Source: an uncultured Erythrobacter sp. (GTDB lineage: Bacteria > Pseudomonadota > Alphaproteobacteria > Sphingomonadales > Sphingomonadaceae). Taken from it: DNA of 64,000 bases. This document shows positions 16,485-26,189 of this stretch, in pieces. The position numbers and the translations under genes were made by a program. The notes beneath the pieces are model-generated. The model ran no database searches and was not told the origin of the DNA. It saw only the letters and a list, made by a program, of their open reading frames with translations. Position 1 is the stretch's first letter, and each line of letters begins with the position of its first letter. The DNA is taken from positions 1,260,733-1,324,732 of the forward strand of contig CANNCZ010000002.1 of assembly GCA_947503275.1 (NCBI GenBank). Reading direction: 5' to 3'.

Positions 16485-17359
16485 TGGAAAAAACGGTCAA
16501 CCAACGCGCTTGGATTTTGGTTCTGCCTGTCGTGGCTCTTGTCGCGTTCTCGTCACTCATCCCCATGATGACCGTCGTAAACTACTCGTTTCAGGATAGT
16601 TTTGGCGGAAATGACTTTTTCTGGGTCGGACTGGAATGGTACAGCGAATTGCTTCGTTCAGAGCGGCTATGGGATGCTTTGGGGCGCCAATTGCTCTTTT
16701 CGTTTATCATCCTGCTGATCGAAATCCCGCTTGGCATACTGGTGGCTCTTTCCATGCCAAAGAAGGGGTGGTTGGCCTCTTTGTATCTTGTTCTGATGGC
16801 CTTGCCGTTGCTCATTCCGTACAATGTCGTGGGCACGATCTGGCAAATATTCGGGCGCTCGGATATCGGCTTGCTTGGCCGGGTTCTCACCGACTTAGGC
16901 TTTTCCTACAACTATGCGCAGAACGCATTTGACGCTTGGGCCACAGTGATCGCTATGGATGTCTGGCACTGGACATCGCTGGTTGCCCTGTTGTCCTATG
17001 CCGGATTGCGGTCGATCCCCAGCGCTTACTATCAAGCCGCCAAGATCGATCAGGCAAGCCGGTGGAGCGTGTTTCGCTATATCCAGTTGCCCAAGCTGCG
17101 CGGTGTCTTGATCATTGCCGTGCTGCTGCGTTTCATGGACAGTTTTATGATCTACACAGAGCCGTTTGTGTTGACTGGCGGCGGGCCCGGCAATGCGACA
17201 ACGTTCCTGTCGATCGATCTGGTGAAAATGGCGCTGGGGCAGTTTGACTTGGGGCCAGCGGCGGCCTTTTCGCTTATGTATTTCCTTGTCATCTTGCTGA
17301 TTTCCTATGTCTTTTACACCGTCATGATCTCGATTGATAAAGATGAGGCGAAGCAATGA
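16484..17359 (+). CDS. glpP: ABC transporter permease GlpP-type
   Basis: 291 residues with six predicted membrane segments, beginning WILVLPVVALVAFSSLIPMM. The EAA-loop region reads YYQAAKIDQASRWSVFRYIQ followed by LPKLRGVL, the site that contacts the ATPase. MalF-type permease of the carbohydrate importer group. Overlaps neighbours on both sides by one and four bases. Confidence 0.85.
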   Translation: MEKTVNQRAWILVLPVVALVAFSSLIPMMTVVNYSFQDSFGGNDFFWVGLEWYSELLRSERLWDALGRQLLFSFIILLIEIPLGILVALSMPKKGWLASLYLVLMALPLLIPYNVVGTIWQIFGRSDIGLLGRVLTDLGFSYNYAQNAFDAWATVIAMDVWHWTSLVALLSYAGLRSIPSAYYQAAKIDQASRWSVFRYIQLPKLRGVLIIAVLLRFMDSFMIYTEPFVLTGGGPGNATTFLSIDLVKMALGQFDLGPAAAFSLMYFLVILLISYVFYTVMISIDKDEAKQ

Positions 17360-18192
17360 GCGCTCAGCCGTCATCCCGCAAACGCATGCCTAGGATCCGG
17401 TGGTCAGCCATCGTGATGATTGCGTATCTGCTGTTCTTGCTGGTGCCGATTTACTGGCTGGTGGTGATGAGCTTCAAATCGAATTCTGAGATCCTGAACG
17501 CGTTCACGCTGTTCCCGGACGAATTCACATTTCAGAATTATGAGACGATCCTCACAGACCCATCTTGGTATATGGGCTATGTGAACAGCTTCATTTACGT
17601 GGCGCTCAACACGGTCATTTCCTTGGCCGTTGCATTGCCTGCCGCATATGCGTTCAGCCGTTATCGGTTCTACGGCGACAACCATTTGTTCTTCTGGCTG
17701 TTGACAAACCGCATGGCACCGCCGGCGGTCTTTGCGCTGCCGTTTTTCCAACTTTACTCCAGCGTATCCCTATTCGACACGCATATCGCCGTCGCGCTTG
17801 CCCACTGCCTGTTCAACGTGCCGCTGGCGGTTTGGATATTGGAAGGTTTCATGCGCGGCATTCCGCGCGAAATTGATGAAACCGCCTTTATCGATGGGTA
17901 TGGGTTTACCCGCTTTTTCACGCGGATATTCATTCCCATGATCGCGCCAGGTATCGGAGTGACGGCGTTCTTTTGCTTTATGTTCAGCTGGGTTGAACTC
18001 TTGCTCAGCCGTACTCTGACCAGCGTTGATGCAAAGCCCATAACGGCGATTATGACCCGCACCGTTTCTGCGTCAGGCCTAGACTGGGGCGTACTTGCCG
18101 CTGCAGGTGTTCTGACCATCATTCCGGGCGCGATTGTGATCTATTTTGTGCGCAGTTACATTGCCAAAGGCTTTGCATTAGGACGGGTTTGA
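17356..18192 (+). CDS. glpQ: ABC transporter permease GlpQ-type
   Basis: 278 residues, six membrane segments. The N-terminus is short and basic before IVMIAYLLFLLVPIYWLVVM. The EAA loop reads EIDETAFIDGYGFTRFFTRI then FIPMIAPG. MalG-type permease that pairs with GlpP. ATGA overlap with the upstream gene. Confidence 0.85.
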   Translation: MSAQPSSRKRMPRIRWSAIVMIAYLLFLLVPIYWLVVMSFKSNSEILNAFTLFPDEFTFQNYETILTDPSWYMGYVNSFIYVALNTVISLAVALPAAYAFSRYRFYGDNHLFFWLLTNRMAPPAVFALPFFQLYSSVSLFDTHIAVALAHCLFNVPLAVWILEGFMRGIPREIDETAFIDGYGFTRFFTRIFIPMIAPGIGVTAFFCFMFSWVELLLSRTLTSVDAKPITAIMTRTVSASGLDWGVLAAAGVLTIIPGAIVIYFVRSYIAKGFALGRV

Positions 18193-18211
18193 CTTGAGAG
18201 AGACACTCTAA

Positions 18212-18484
18212 ATGGAATGGATGGCCTGGACATGGCCAACGGCGCTGTTTTTCGCAGCGATTGCCGCTGCATTGGCGGCAATGGCGGTGCTGCATGTCAA
18301 ATATCCGAGCAGTCCCAGAACAGGGGGGCTCGGCATTGAGACCATGCGCGGCGACCGGTTTTTCATTTCGCTGCTGGGCTCTGCCTTTATCAATCTTGCA
18401 TGGATTGGCCTCTTGGATGCGCCGCAATATTGGGCACTGGTCGTGTGCGCTGTGTTTGCAGTTTGTGTGTTCCGCTGGGTATGA
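18212..18484 (+). CDS. glpU: Small membrane protein GlpU-type (DUF2160)
   Basis: 90 residues with three hydrophobic segments (WPTALFFAAIAAALAAMAVL; FFISLLGSAFINLAWIGLL; YWALVVCAVFAVCVFRW) and the central RGDRFFISLLGSA motif of DUF2160. In rhizobial glp operons this gene lies between the permease and binding-protein genes, exactly as here. Its role in the transporter is not established. Confidence 0.8.
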   Translation: MEWMAWTWPTALFFAAIAAALAAMAVLHVKYPSSPRTGGLGIETMRGDRFFISLLGSAFINLAWIGLLDAPQYWALVVCAVFAVCVFRWV

Positions 18485-18509
18485 TGACAAAAATGATCGG
18501 ATGGACGTT

Positions 18510-20252
18510 ATGAGATTGATGAGAACAGCCACGGCTTTGACTGCAAGCCTCGCGCTACTGTCTTGTTCGGATGCCGCCGATACGAATTTTGTTGTGCTGA
18601 CCGATGCCGAAAGAGAGCAGGCAGCGAACGCATTCCTTGATGAGGAAATTGGCGATCTCTCCTCTCTCAGTCGCGAGCAGCAAGAAGCAGAACTGGCTTG
18701 GTTCATGGACGCTTCGGAACCGTTTCGAGGCATGGAAATCTCGGTCGTATCCGAGACGATCGCCACTCACGAATACGAATCTAAAGTACTCGCCCCGGCA
18801 TTTTCAGCGATCACCGGAATCAGGGTCACCCACGACCTCATCGGCGAAGGTGACGTTGTCGAAAAGCTGCAGACACAAATGCAGTCGGACGAGAACATCT
18901 ACGATGCCTATGTCAACGATTCCGACTTGATCGGCACCCATTGGCGGTATCAGCAGGTGCGCAATCTCACCGATTGGATGGCAAGCGACGGGGCCGACGT
19001 CACCAATCCCGAACTGGACCTGTCCGATTTCATTGGGATCGATTTTACGACCGGGCCGGACGAAAAATTGTATCAGTTGCCAGATCAGCAATTCGCGAAC
19101 CTTTATTGGTTCCGCTATGACTGGTTCACCGATCCGGCGATCATGGCCGACTTCAAAGCGCAATACGGATATGACCTCGGCGTGCCGGTCAATTGGGCAG
19201 CTTACGAAGATATTGCAGAGTTCTTCACCGGCAAGGAAATTGACGGCCAAACGGTCTATGGCAGCATGGATTACGGCAAGAAGGACCCGTCGCTCGGCTG
19301 GCGCTTTACTGATGCTTGGATGTCGATGGCGGGCATGGGATCGGTTGGCGAACCCAACGGACTGCCGGTCGATGAATGGGGAATCCGCGTAAACGACGCA
19401 TCGCAGCCTGTTGGCTCGTGTGTTGCAAGGGGAGGGGCGACCAATTCGCCAGCTGCGGTTTATGCGCTCGACAAATATTCAAAGTGGCTGAACGAATATT
19501 CGCCGCCTTCTGCCGCGGGAATGACGTTCTCAGAAGCCGGGCCAGTTCCTGCGCAAGGGGCCATCGCGCAGCAGATATTTTGGTACACCACATTCACCGC
19601 CAATATGGTCGGTGAGGACGCTTCGGCGGTTCTCTATGACGATGGAACGCCGCGCTGGCGCATGGCGCCTAGTCCGCATGGCGCATACTGGCAGGACGGC
19701 ATGAAAGTCGGATATCAAGATGCCGGATCGTGGACCTTGATGAAGTCCACGCCGACCGATCGGGCGCAGGCCGCGTGGCTTTACGCACAGTTTGTGACGT
19801 CGAAGACGGTGGATGTTAAAAAGGCGCATGTGGGCCTGACATTTATCCGGGAATCCACCATTCAGCACGAATCCTTCACCGAACGTGCGCCGCGATTGGG
19901 CGGCTTGGTCGAATTCTACCGCTCACCAGCGCGCACCCAGTGGTCGCCAACGGGCACCAATGTTCCTGACTACCCGCGCTTGGCGCAGCTTTGGTGGCAG
20001 AATATCGGCGATGCTTCTTCGGGAACGAAGACGTCGCAAGCCGCGCTTGATGCCTTGTGCGAGCAGCAGGAGCGCGTTCTCGCGAGGCTTGAGCGGGCAG
20101 GCTTGCAGGGTGACCTTGGGCCAAAGCTCAATGAAGAGCGGGGTGCTGCGTATTGGTTGAATCAGCCCGGATCGCCTAAAGCGAAATTGCCAGATGAAGA
20201 TCCGGCACCGATCACGATTGAGTATGACGAGTTATTGGAAACGTGGAGGTGA
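18510..20252 (+). CDS. glpV: ABC transporter substrate-binding protein GlpV-type
   Basis: About 580 residues, the large size of the GlpV group. A lipoprotein signal (TALTASLALLSCSD) argues for a start near ATG 18510 although the frame is open far upstream through glpU. Binding-protein fold evident: VLAPAFSAITGIRVTHD, WRYQQVRNLTDW, YQLPDQQFANLYWFRYDWF, DAGSWTLMKSTPTDRAQAAW. In relatives it binds glycerol or related polyols in the periplasm. The operon has no glpK or glpD next to it in this window. It ends 13 bases from the convergent P450 gene. Confidence 0.85.
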   Translation: MRLMRTATALTASLALLSCSDAADTNFVVLTDAEREQAANAFLDEEIGDLSSLSREQQEAELAWFMDASEPFRGMEISVVSETIATHEYESKVLAPAFSAITGIRVTHDLIGEGDVVEKLQTQMQSDENIYDAYVNDSDLIGTHWRYQQVRNLTDWMASDGADVTNPELDLSDFIGIDFTTGPDEKLYQLPDQQFANLYWFRYDWFTDPAIMADFKAQYGYDLGVPVNWAAYEDIAEFFTGKEIDGQTVYGSMDYGKKDPSLGWRFTDAWMSMAGMGSVGEPNGLPVDEWGIRVNDASQPVGSCVARGGATNSPAAVYALDKYSKWLNEYSPPSAAGMTFSEAGPVPAQGAIAQQIFWYTTFTANMVGEDASAVLYDDGTPRWRMAPSPHGAYWQDGMKVGYQDAGSWTLMKSTPTDRAQAAWLYAQFVTSKTVDVKKAHVGLTFIRESTIQHESFTERAPRLGGLVEFYRSPARTQWSPTGTNVPDYPRLAQLWWQNIGDASSGTKTSQAALDALCEQQERVLARLERAGLQGDLGPKLNEERGAAYWLNQPGSPKAKLPDEDPAPITIEYDELLETWR

Positions 20253-20265
20253 CCGGCGCGTCCGG

Positions 20266-23200
20266 TTACCCGACCCACACGTCCAACAGATAGCGCTCTT
20301 TCTCCATTAAGGTGTCGATCCACGCCTTGGCTTGTGCATCGTCGCAGCCGCGCTTTTCCCTGCATATAGCCATTAGGGCGCGCCTGACATCAGGCTCCAT
20401 TTGTGCACCATCGCCGCAGATATAGATGTGTGCTCCGGCTTCGATCATTGCCCAGACGTTGTCGGAATTATCTGCGATCAAATGCTGGACATAGGCTTTG
20501 TTGTCGGCGTGGCGGGAGAACGCTGCGTGGATTGTGGCAATGCCGCGCTCATGAAAATCGGCCAGCTCTTCGCGATAGAGATAATCGTGATCGGGATGAC
20601 GACAGCCAAAGAACAGCAAGGCCTCGCCCAATGCTTCACCCTGCTGCTTTAGATGGTCGCGTTGTTGCAAGAAGCCACGGAACGGCGCGATGCCGGTTCC
20701 AGGGCCGACCATAATGACCGGCGTTCTGGGATCATCGGGCAGTCGGAAATTCGCGGTTGGCTTGCGCACAATTGCCTGAAACCGATCACCTGGCGCGAGA
20801 TCGGCAAGATAGTTTGAGCACGTCCCCTTGAACTCGCCGTTGCCTGACAAGGCTGGCCCTTTGACCACACCGACTGTGATTGAGCAGCGATCCGGTGCCA
20901 CAGCAGGTGATGAAGAGATCGAATAGTAGCGGGGGCTAAGGAACGGGATCAATTCGAGAAACACCGCCAGCGGCAAATCACAGGCAGGATAGTCCTCAAG
21001 GATATCCAGAACCGATTTGCGTTTTGCCAACACTTCTGCGGTGTACCGATCCGTACCGTCCTCCCCAGCGGGCGCAGCCAACGCCTCCAGTCCGGCTTGC
21101 GAATTCGGGCAACTGACGAACCGCGCGAGCGTGGCGATATCTTTGCGCGTCGCCACCGCTTGCAGTTCGCCGGCCGTTTTGGCGAGGTTGAGGACCGAAA
21201 ATGTACTGCCGCTTGGAAATGGCCCGCGCATATCGCTGCGCGATTCAATGCGAACATAGGTGTCTCGGTCTAAACCGAACCGATTGAGCAGCCGCTCAAC
21301 CACGGCAGGATTGTTGACGGGCACCACGCAAAGGTGATCGCCGGGCTTGTATTCCATCCCATTGGGCAGCTCGACTTCGATATGCCGCGTCGAACGGCCC
21401 TCATCCTGATTGATATCTTTGAGCTCGCGGCTGCTGACCACCGTCACATCGCGCGTTCCCACCCGGTCGGCCACAGCGTTCGCCGTGATGCTCTGGGTGA
21501 TCTCAACTGAATAGAGCGGTTCTGCAACAGCGTCGCTATCAGCCTCCAGATCGAGTCCGAAATGCTCACCCAATTGCGGCATTAGCGCATCGAGCCATGT
21601 GTGGAACTGAGTGTCGATATCGGCCCGCGCATCCAACTCCTCGCTCGGAACAATCCGCTTCGCGCCTAGCGCCTCAAGCCGCCTGTCAATCTTGCGCGGC
21701 ACTTCCTGAAAAGTGGCGGCCCAATCACTGCTGCCGCAGCCCAGCATCAGATAAGACACGCCGCCCAACTCAGCCTCATCAGGCTGCGCGGTATCCAGCC
21801 ACTCGACAAATTTCGCAGCGTTGTCTGGCGGCATGCCGTTGTATGACGCGCAGGCAATCGCGACCGCGCCTTCATGCGGCAGCTTACGGGCAAACGCGTC
21901 AAGCGGCGCCAATGTGACGTCGAAGCCGCTGAATTCGGCCTTTTGCGCAAGCTCGCGGGCGAAGCTCTCGCTTGATCCCAAGTTGGATCCAAACAGAACC
22001 GTCAAAGGCGTGCCATGTTTGGCAACGCGCGCGGCATCCGGTTTTGCGATATCGTGCTCGGACGCATCAGCATCTGTGCCCAATCGCTCCACATCTTCGC
22101 GCAAACGCGCTTTGATCGTGAATTCGTCAGGCTTGATCGACAGGGTTTCTTTGATGTTCAGCTCATAGTCTGAGTGATCATAAAGATCGAAACGCTGCAA
22201 AATCATGGCCAGCACCAGGATCGATTCCTGGATCGCAAACTGCCGTCCAATGCAGGCGCGTTGACCATTGCCGAATGGCTTATACGCGGCCGGATTACGG
22301 GTGGCCTCCGCATCGCCTAAGAAGTTATCGGGATTGAAGGCCTCGGGATCATTGCCCCACACATTGGTGTCGCGATGGAGGGAAGGGATCAGAACCGTCG
22401 TGAAAGTGCCCTTAGGAATGGCGTATTTTCCGGCCAGAACCTCGTCTTCGAACGGTGCCAGCCCGAAAGCGGGCGCAGTCGGCCAGAGCCGCAATGCCTC
22501 AAGCAGGATCGCGCGGATATAGGGCAGCTGCCCAATCTGCCTTAAGCTCGGAGGCTGGTCGATATTTCGGCCCAACACTGCGTCCACCTCGGCATAGGCA
22601 CGTTGCAGCACGTCACGGTTTTTGAGCAGGTAATAGACCGTGAATGACAGCAATCCTGACGTCGTCTCGTGTCCGGCGATCAGAAATGTGTTGATCTGAT
22701 AGCGGATGTTCTCATCCGACAATCGCTCGCCCGTCCGCGCATCTCGTCCTGACAGCATGAAGTCGAGCAGGTCCTGAGGTCCATCACCGCTCTGCCCGCG
22801 CCGCTCGCGAATGATCTCGTCGACCAGATTGTTCATGTAGTCAGCGTCACTGTGCAGTTGCTTGATCTGCGCGCTTTTGAGCAGCTTTTCGCCTGGCAAA
22901 CCGCGCATGGTTTGAGTTGTGCTGAGCGTCCGATTGAGGGCTTCGATGAAAGGGTGAAAATCCTCGCGATAAAACGAGTTAAAGCGATAGCCAAAGCCGC
23001 ACACTCCGACCGTATCGAGCGTCAATCGGATCATATCTTTAGGAACATCGATCACATCATCCGAGTTCATCCGCTCCCATTTCAGCATCAATTGGCTGGC
23101 AATGTCCTGCATCATCGGCAGGTAGCTGCCCATCGCCTTTTGGCTGAACGATGGCAGCAAGATGTGATGTGCCTTCGACCAGTTGGGATCGTCAGTATCC

Positions 23201-23481
23201 CCGGTGAACAGTCCGTCGCCCGCAATCAATCGCAGCCGTTTGAGCGGCCCTCGCACTGTTTTGTCGAACCGTTTTTCATCACACACTTCGGCGACTAAGT
23301 CCGCACCTGAGACGAACACCAGCGTGTTGCCCATCACATCCAGCTTGAAGATCGGGCCGTATTCCTCCGCCAGTGCCATCAATTCCTGGATCAGGCGCGA
23401 CGCATCTACGGTAAAAGCGTTGCCGACCAGCGGTGCTCCCGGCGGCTGCGGGATCGGATTGGGCTCGCTCGTATTTGCCAT
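20266..23481 (-). CDS. Self-sufficient cytochrome P450:NADPH-P450 reductase (CYP102-type)
   Basis: 1071 residues, close to P450 BM3 length. P450 domain: I-helix AGHETTSG near residue 270, ExxR in EALRLWP, heme loop FGNGQRACIGRQ with Cys near 408. FMN domain: LTVLFGSNLGSSESFAREL near 490. FAD/NADPH reductase: RYYSISSSP, GPGTGIAPFRGF, C-terminal YLLDVWVG. CYP102 enzymes hydroxylate fatty acids or similar chains in a single polypeptide using NADPH. No regulator lies beside it. The neighbours are unrelated by function as far as seen. Confidence 0.95.
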   Translation of the reverse strand: MANTSEPNPIPQPPGAPLVGNAFTVDASRLIQELMALAEEYGPIFKLDVMGNTLVFVSGADLVAEVCDEKRFDKTVRGPLKRLRLIAGDGLFTGDTDDPNWSKAHHILLPSFSQKAMGSYLPMMQDIASQLMLKWERMNSDDVIDVPKDMIRLTLDTVGVCGFGYRFNSFYREDFHPFIEALNRTLSTTQTMRGLPGEKLLKSAQIKQLHSDADYMNNLVDEIIRERRGQSGDGPQDLLDFMLSGRDARTGERLSDENIRYQINTFLIAGHETTSGLLSFTVYYLLKNRDVLQRAYAEVDAVLGRNIDQPPSLRQIGQLPYIRAILLEALRLWPTAPAFGLAPFEDEVLAGKYAIPKGTFTTVLIPSLHRDTNVWGNDPEAFNPDNFLGDAEATRNPAAYKPFGNGQRACIGRQFAIQESILVLAMILQRFDLYDHSDYELNIKETLSIKPDEFTIKARLREDVERLGTDADASEHDIAKPDAARVAKHGTPLTVLFGSNLGSSESFARELAQKAEFSGFDVTLAPLDAFARKLPHEGAVAIACASYNGMPPDNAAKFVEWLDTAQPDEAELGGVSYLMLGCGSSDWAATFQEVPRKIDRRLEALGAKRIVPSEELDARADIDTQFHTWLDALMPQLGEHFGLDLEADSDAVAEPLYSVEITQSITANAVADRVGTRDVTVVSSRELKDINQDEGRSTRHIEVELPNGMEYKPGDHLCVVPVNNPAVVERLLNRFGLDRDTYVRIESRSDMRGPFPSGSTFSVLNLAKTAGELQAVATRKDIATLARFVSCPNSQAGLEALAAPAGEDGTDRYTAEVLAKRKSVLDILEDYPACDLPLAVFLELIPFLSPRYYSISSSPAVAPDRCSITVGVVKGPALSGNGEFKGTCSNYLADLAPGDRFQAIVRKPTANFRLPDDPRTPVIMVGPGTGIAPFRGFLQQRDHLKQQGEALGEALLFFGCRHPDHDYLYREELADFHERGIATIHAAFSRHADNKAYVQHLIADNSDNVWAMIEAGAHIYICGDGAQMEPDVRRALMAICREKRGCDDAQAKAWIDTLMEKERYLLDVWVG

Positions 23482-23616
23482 GGTCTCCGTTCATGCCAGA
23501 CGAGCAGGGGACTGGAAAGAGCGCAGTCGAACGGTCAGGCGTTGGGGTATGTTCGGTTCCCATTGCGCTTCTGCATTTGGGTCCAAGAATAGGTGTGTTT
23601 CACAGTCGCTGACCGC

Positions 23617-24375
23617 CTACCGCGCCAGCCAGCCCCCATCGACTGCCAGCACGTGGCCTTGAACATAGCGGGCGGCATCCGATGCAAGGAAAACCGCTGC
23701 GCCGCCAAGGTCACCCGGTTCGCCCCAGCGTCCCGCGGGAATACGCTCAAGGATTTGCCGGTTGCGGGTTTCGTCAGCTTGCAAAGCGGCGGTGTTGTTG
23801 GTCGCGATATACCCCGGTGCGATGGCGTTGACGGTAATGCCCTTTGCCGCCCATTCATTGGCGAGCAGCTTGGTCAAACCGCCCACGCCGCTTTTTGAGG
23901 CGGTGTAGCTGGCGACACGGATGCCCCCTTGAAATGTCAGCATTGATGCGATGTTGATGATCGACCCGCCGCCATTGTCCACCATATGACGCCCAGCGGC
24001 TTGGCTTAGGAAAAACAGGGTTTTGAGATTGGTATCGACCACCGCATCCCAATCATCTTCTGTAAAATCGATGGCATCGTTGCGGCGAATGATCCCGGCA
24101 TTGTTGACCAGAATGTCGAGCCCGCCGAGCGCACTGATGGCTTCGTCTACAATCCGTCCGCAAGGCTCAATCGTGGAAAGATCAGCCTCAATCGTGATTG
24201 CGCGTCGACCAGCCTTTTCGACCAGTCCGACAGTCTCGCTCGCATCGCTGCGCGCGACCAAGGCAATATCGGCTCCTGCTTCGGCCAGCGCGACTGCGAC
24301 GCCTTGCCCGATGCCGGTGTTGGCTCCGGTGACGATGGCGACTTTGCCGGTGAGATCAAACGGGTTTGCGTCCAT
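23617..24375 (-). CDS. kduD: 2-dehydro-3-deoxy-D-gluconate 5-dehydrogenase KduD-like SDR
   Basis: 252 residues. TGANTGIGQG cofactor motif, NNAGIIRR, NIASMLTFQGG, catalytic YTASKSG, and NAIAPGYIATNNTAALQAD, the last being characteristic of KduD. KduD reduces/oxidises 2,5-diketo-3-deoxygluconate in uronate breakdown. ATG 24375 was preferred to an in-frame TTG at 24381 because AAAGGG sits about 8 bases upstream. It follows the isomerase gene with no real gap, matching consecutive steps. Confidence 0.85.
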   Translation of the reverse strand: MDANPFDLTGKVAIVTGANTGIGQGVAVALAEAGADIALVARSDASETVGLVEKAGRRAITIEADLSTIEPCGRIVDEAISALGGLDILVNNAGIIRRNDAIDFTEDDWDAVVDTNLKTLFFLSQAAGRHMVDNGGGSIINIASMLTFQGGIRVASYTASKSGVGGLTKLLANEWAAKGITVNAIAPGYIATNNTAALQADETRNRQILERIPAGRWGEPGDLGGAAVFLASDAARYVQGHVLAVDGGWLAR

Positions 24376-24377
24376 GG

Positions 24378-25010
24378 TCAAAGCCCTTTGAGATAAGCGC
24401 TGATTTCTTCATCTTGAGAGTTGGGATAAAACAGCTCTGCAAATTTCTCACCTGCAATCGCCGATTTTAGCAGATCCTGATCAACCGATTTCAGCACGCT
24501 GATCATGTCGTGGCAGGCAGCGGCTTTCAGATCGGTCAGCTTGGTGCGATTGGCAGCCATGATCGCGGCGCGCTCTTTTGGATAGCCGAGGCCCGGTTCC
24601 ATCTCGAAAAGCTTGCGATAGCAATCTTCAAGGTTCAGCTCAGCTGCCCAGCCAAAGCCTTTCGCATAGGGCATCGACATCGCATTACCGGCGTTGATCT
24701 GGCTAAACAGGAACGCATCGGTTGGGTCTATCACCAGTCCGCAAAACACGCCGGGCATGGAATTGCAGGCGAGCATTGAGCCCATACCCGTGCCGCATCC
24801 GGTCACGACGAAATCAGCCGCCTTCGAATTGAGCAAAATGCCAGCCAAGAGACCGTTCATCACGTAGGTCAGCGATGCATCATCTTCTGCGGAATACATC
24901 CCGTAATTGTGGACCTTATGGCCAAATTCACCCGCAACCTTGGTCAAGGCCTCGTTGATGATCGGGTTTTTGGCGGCCTGGCTGTTCTCACTGATCAGTG
25001 CAATTTTCAT
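24378..25010 (-). CDS. RpiB/LacA/LacB family sugar isomerase, DhuI-like
   Basis: 210 residues, longer than RpiB (about 150) and similar to DhuI. Family motif GCGTGMGSMLACN near residues 71-83 holds the active-site Cys region; start MKIALISENSQAAKN. DhuI-type enzymes isomerise 4-deoxy-L-threo-5-hexosulose uronate, replacing KduI, and pair with a KduD/DhuD dehydrogenase. Adjacent kduD and a TRAP transporter agree with that role. A pentose-phosphate isomerase role is less likely from length and context. Confidence 0.75.
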   Translation of the reverse strand: MKIALISENSQAAKNPIINEALTKVAGEFGHKVHNYGMYSAEDDASLTYVMNGLLAGILLNSKAADFVVTGCGTGMGSMLACNSMPGVFCGLVIDPTDAFLFSQINAGNAMSMPYAKGFGWAAELNLEDCYRKLFEMEPGLGYPKERAAIMAANRTKLTDLKAAACHDMISVLKSVDQDLLKSAIAGEKFAELFYPNSQDEEISAYLKGL

Positions 25011-25037
25011 GGGTTTTTACTCTCCAATTTCATAATT

Positions 25038-25055
25038 ACGGTAACCGGTGTCATT
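25038..25055. promoter_or_regulatory. LacI-type operator upstream of the isomerase/kduD genes
   Basis: A site centred on CCGG at 25045-25048 with the right half ACCGGTGTCATT identical to a half of the site at 29778-29795; the left half is weaker (ACGGTAACC). The position, just upstream of the isomerase start, fits repression by the LacI regulator encoded next door. Confidence 0.6.
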
Positions 25056-25092
25056 CCTTGGCGCAAGCGGCTTTGCAAACTTTTCCGAACGG

Positions 25093-26121
25093 TCATTTCG
25101 CGGTCCCTTTGGGTGTTGAAACTGAACCCCGTTCGATCAATCGCGACGGGAGCCGCCATGGCGCTTTGGCTGCATCTTCCGGAGCGCAGATGATCTTTTC
25201 CGCGGCTAGTCGCGCCATCTCTGCAATCGGCCAATGCACCGTTGTCAGGGACGGCCAGACATGACTGGACAAAGGCGTATCATCAAAGCCGATGATGGAG
25301 ATATCCCGCGGTATGGTTAGGCCCGCCCTGCGGCAGGCGATCATGGCCCCAATCGCCATCTCATCATTGCAGGCGAAAATCGCAGTCGGCGGATTGTCGA
25401 GCGCGATTAACTCATCAGCCGCGGCGACGCCGGTTTCAAACGTGTAATTGCCAGACCTGACCAGTGTTTCGTCCAGTGCCAGCCCAGCTTTTGCTAGCGC
25501 CTCTTCGCATCCCGCGCGCCGTTCGCGTGGCGAGGTGAATCCCTCTGGCCCCTCAATCAAAGCGATCCTGCTGTGCCCTTCGGCGATCAGGAAACCCACT
25601 GCCTCGCGCACCGCTTCGCGATCATTGGAGCTTACGACATGGGCCGGTTCATCCATCTGGATTGATCCCATGCGGACATAGCGTGTGCCTTGATCGCGGC
25701 ACAATTGCGCGACCACATCATCCCCTGAGATCGGTGGCAGCATGACGACACCAAAGGGTTTTTGCCGCTCCAAAAACGCGCGCACATCGTCTGCGAATGT
25801 AGGCAGGCTGCGGTCAAATGGCTGAACCATCAAGCCGTATTCCGTGGTCCCGATTGCTTGGAGGACACCCTGCTGAACATTGACCAGAAACTGTGCGTTG
25901 GGATTGTCGTGGATCACCGCGATGATGAAATTGCGGCTGAGCGCGAGTGCGCGGGCCTGCAAACTCGGCACAAAGCCGATCTCGGCGATTACCTGTTCGA
26001 CATGTTTGCGGGTCTTGTCGCTCAACAGAGGCGATTTGTTGATGACCCGGCTGACCGTCTTTTTGGAGACATTCGCAAGCGCCGCAACGTCGTTGATCGT
26101 CGGTCTGCCGCTTTTTGCCAC
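25093..26121 (-). CDS. LacI family transcriptional regulator
   Basis: 342 residues. N-terminal HTH and hinge: PTINDVAALANVSKKTVSRV, INKSPLLSDKTRKHVEQ, ALALSRNFIIAVIHD, then a periplasmic-binding-like effector domain (AIFACNDEMAIGAMIACRRA; ISIIGFDDTPLSS). It lies between the kduD pair and the TRAP genes, all on the same strand, and probably senses a uronate intermediate. Two matching palindromes around CCGG flank the operon. Confidence 0.9.
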   Translation of the reverse strand: MAKSGRPTINDVAALANVSKKTVSRVINKSPLLSDKTRKHVEQVIAEIGFVPSLQARALALSRNFIIAVIHDNPNAQFLVNVQQGVLQAIGTTEYGLMVQPFDRSLPTFADDVRAFLERQKPFGVVMLPPISGDDVVAQLCRDQGTRYVRMGSIQMDEPAHVVSSNDREAVREAVGFLIAEGHSRIALIEGPEGFTSPRERRAGCEEALAKAGLALDETLVRSGNYTFETGVAAADELIALDNPPTAIFACNDEMAIGAMIACRRAGLTIPRDISIIGFDDTPLSSHVWPSLTTVHWPIAEMARLAAEKIICAPEDAAKAPWRLPSRLIERGSVSTPKGTAK

Positions 26122-26189
26122 GAATTACCCCTTCATTCCGTCACTGAAGCCTATGCCAAACACCTGCACAATTGTAAGTCAGAAAGCGA

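Noticed and set aside
18261..18509. N-terminal extension of the GlpV frame through glpU
   Set aside because: The lipoprotein signal begins near 18510, and the upstream part is an out-of-frame reading of glpU.
20253..20265. Terminator between glpV and the P450 gene
   Set aside because: Only 13 bases separate the two convergent stops, and no stem with a T-tract was found.
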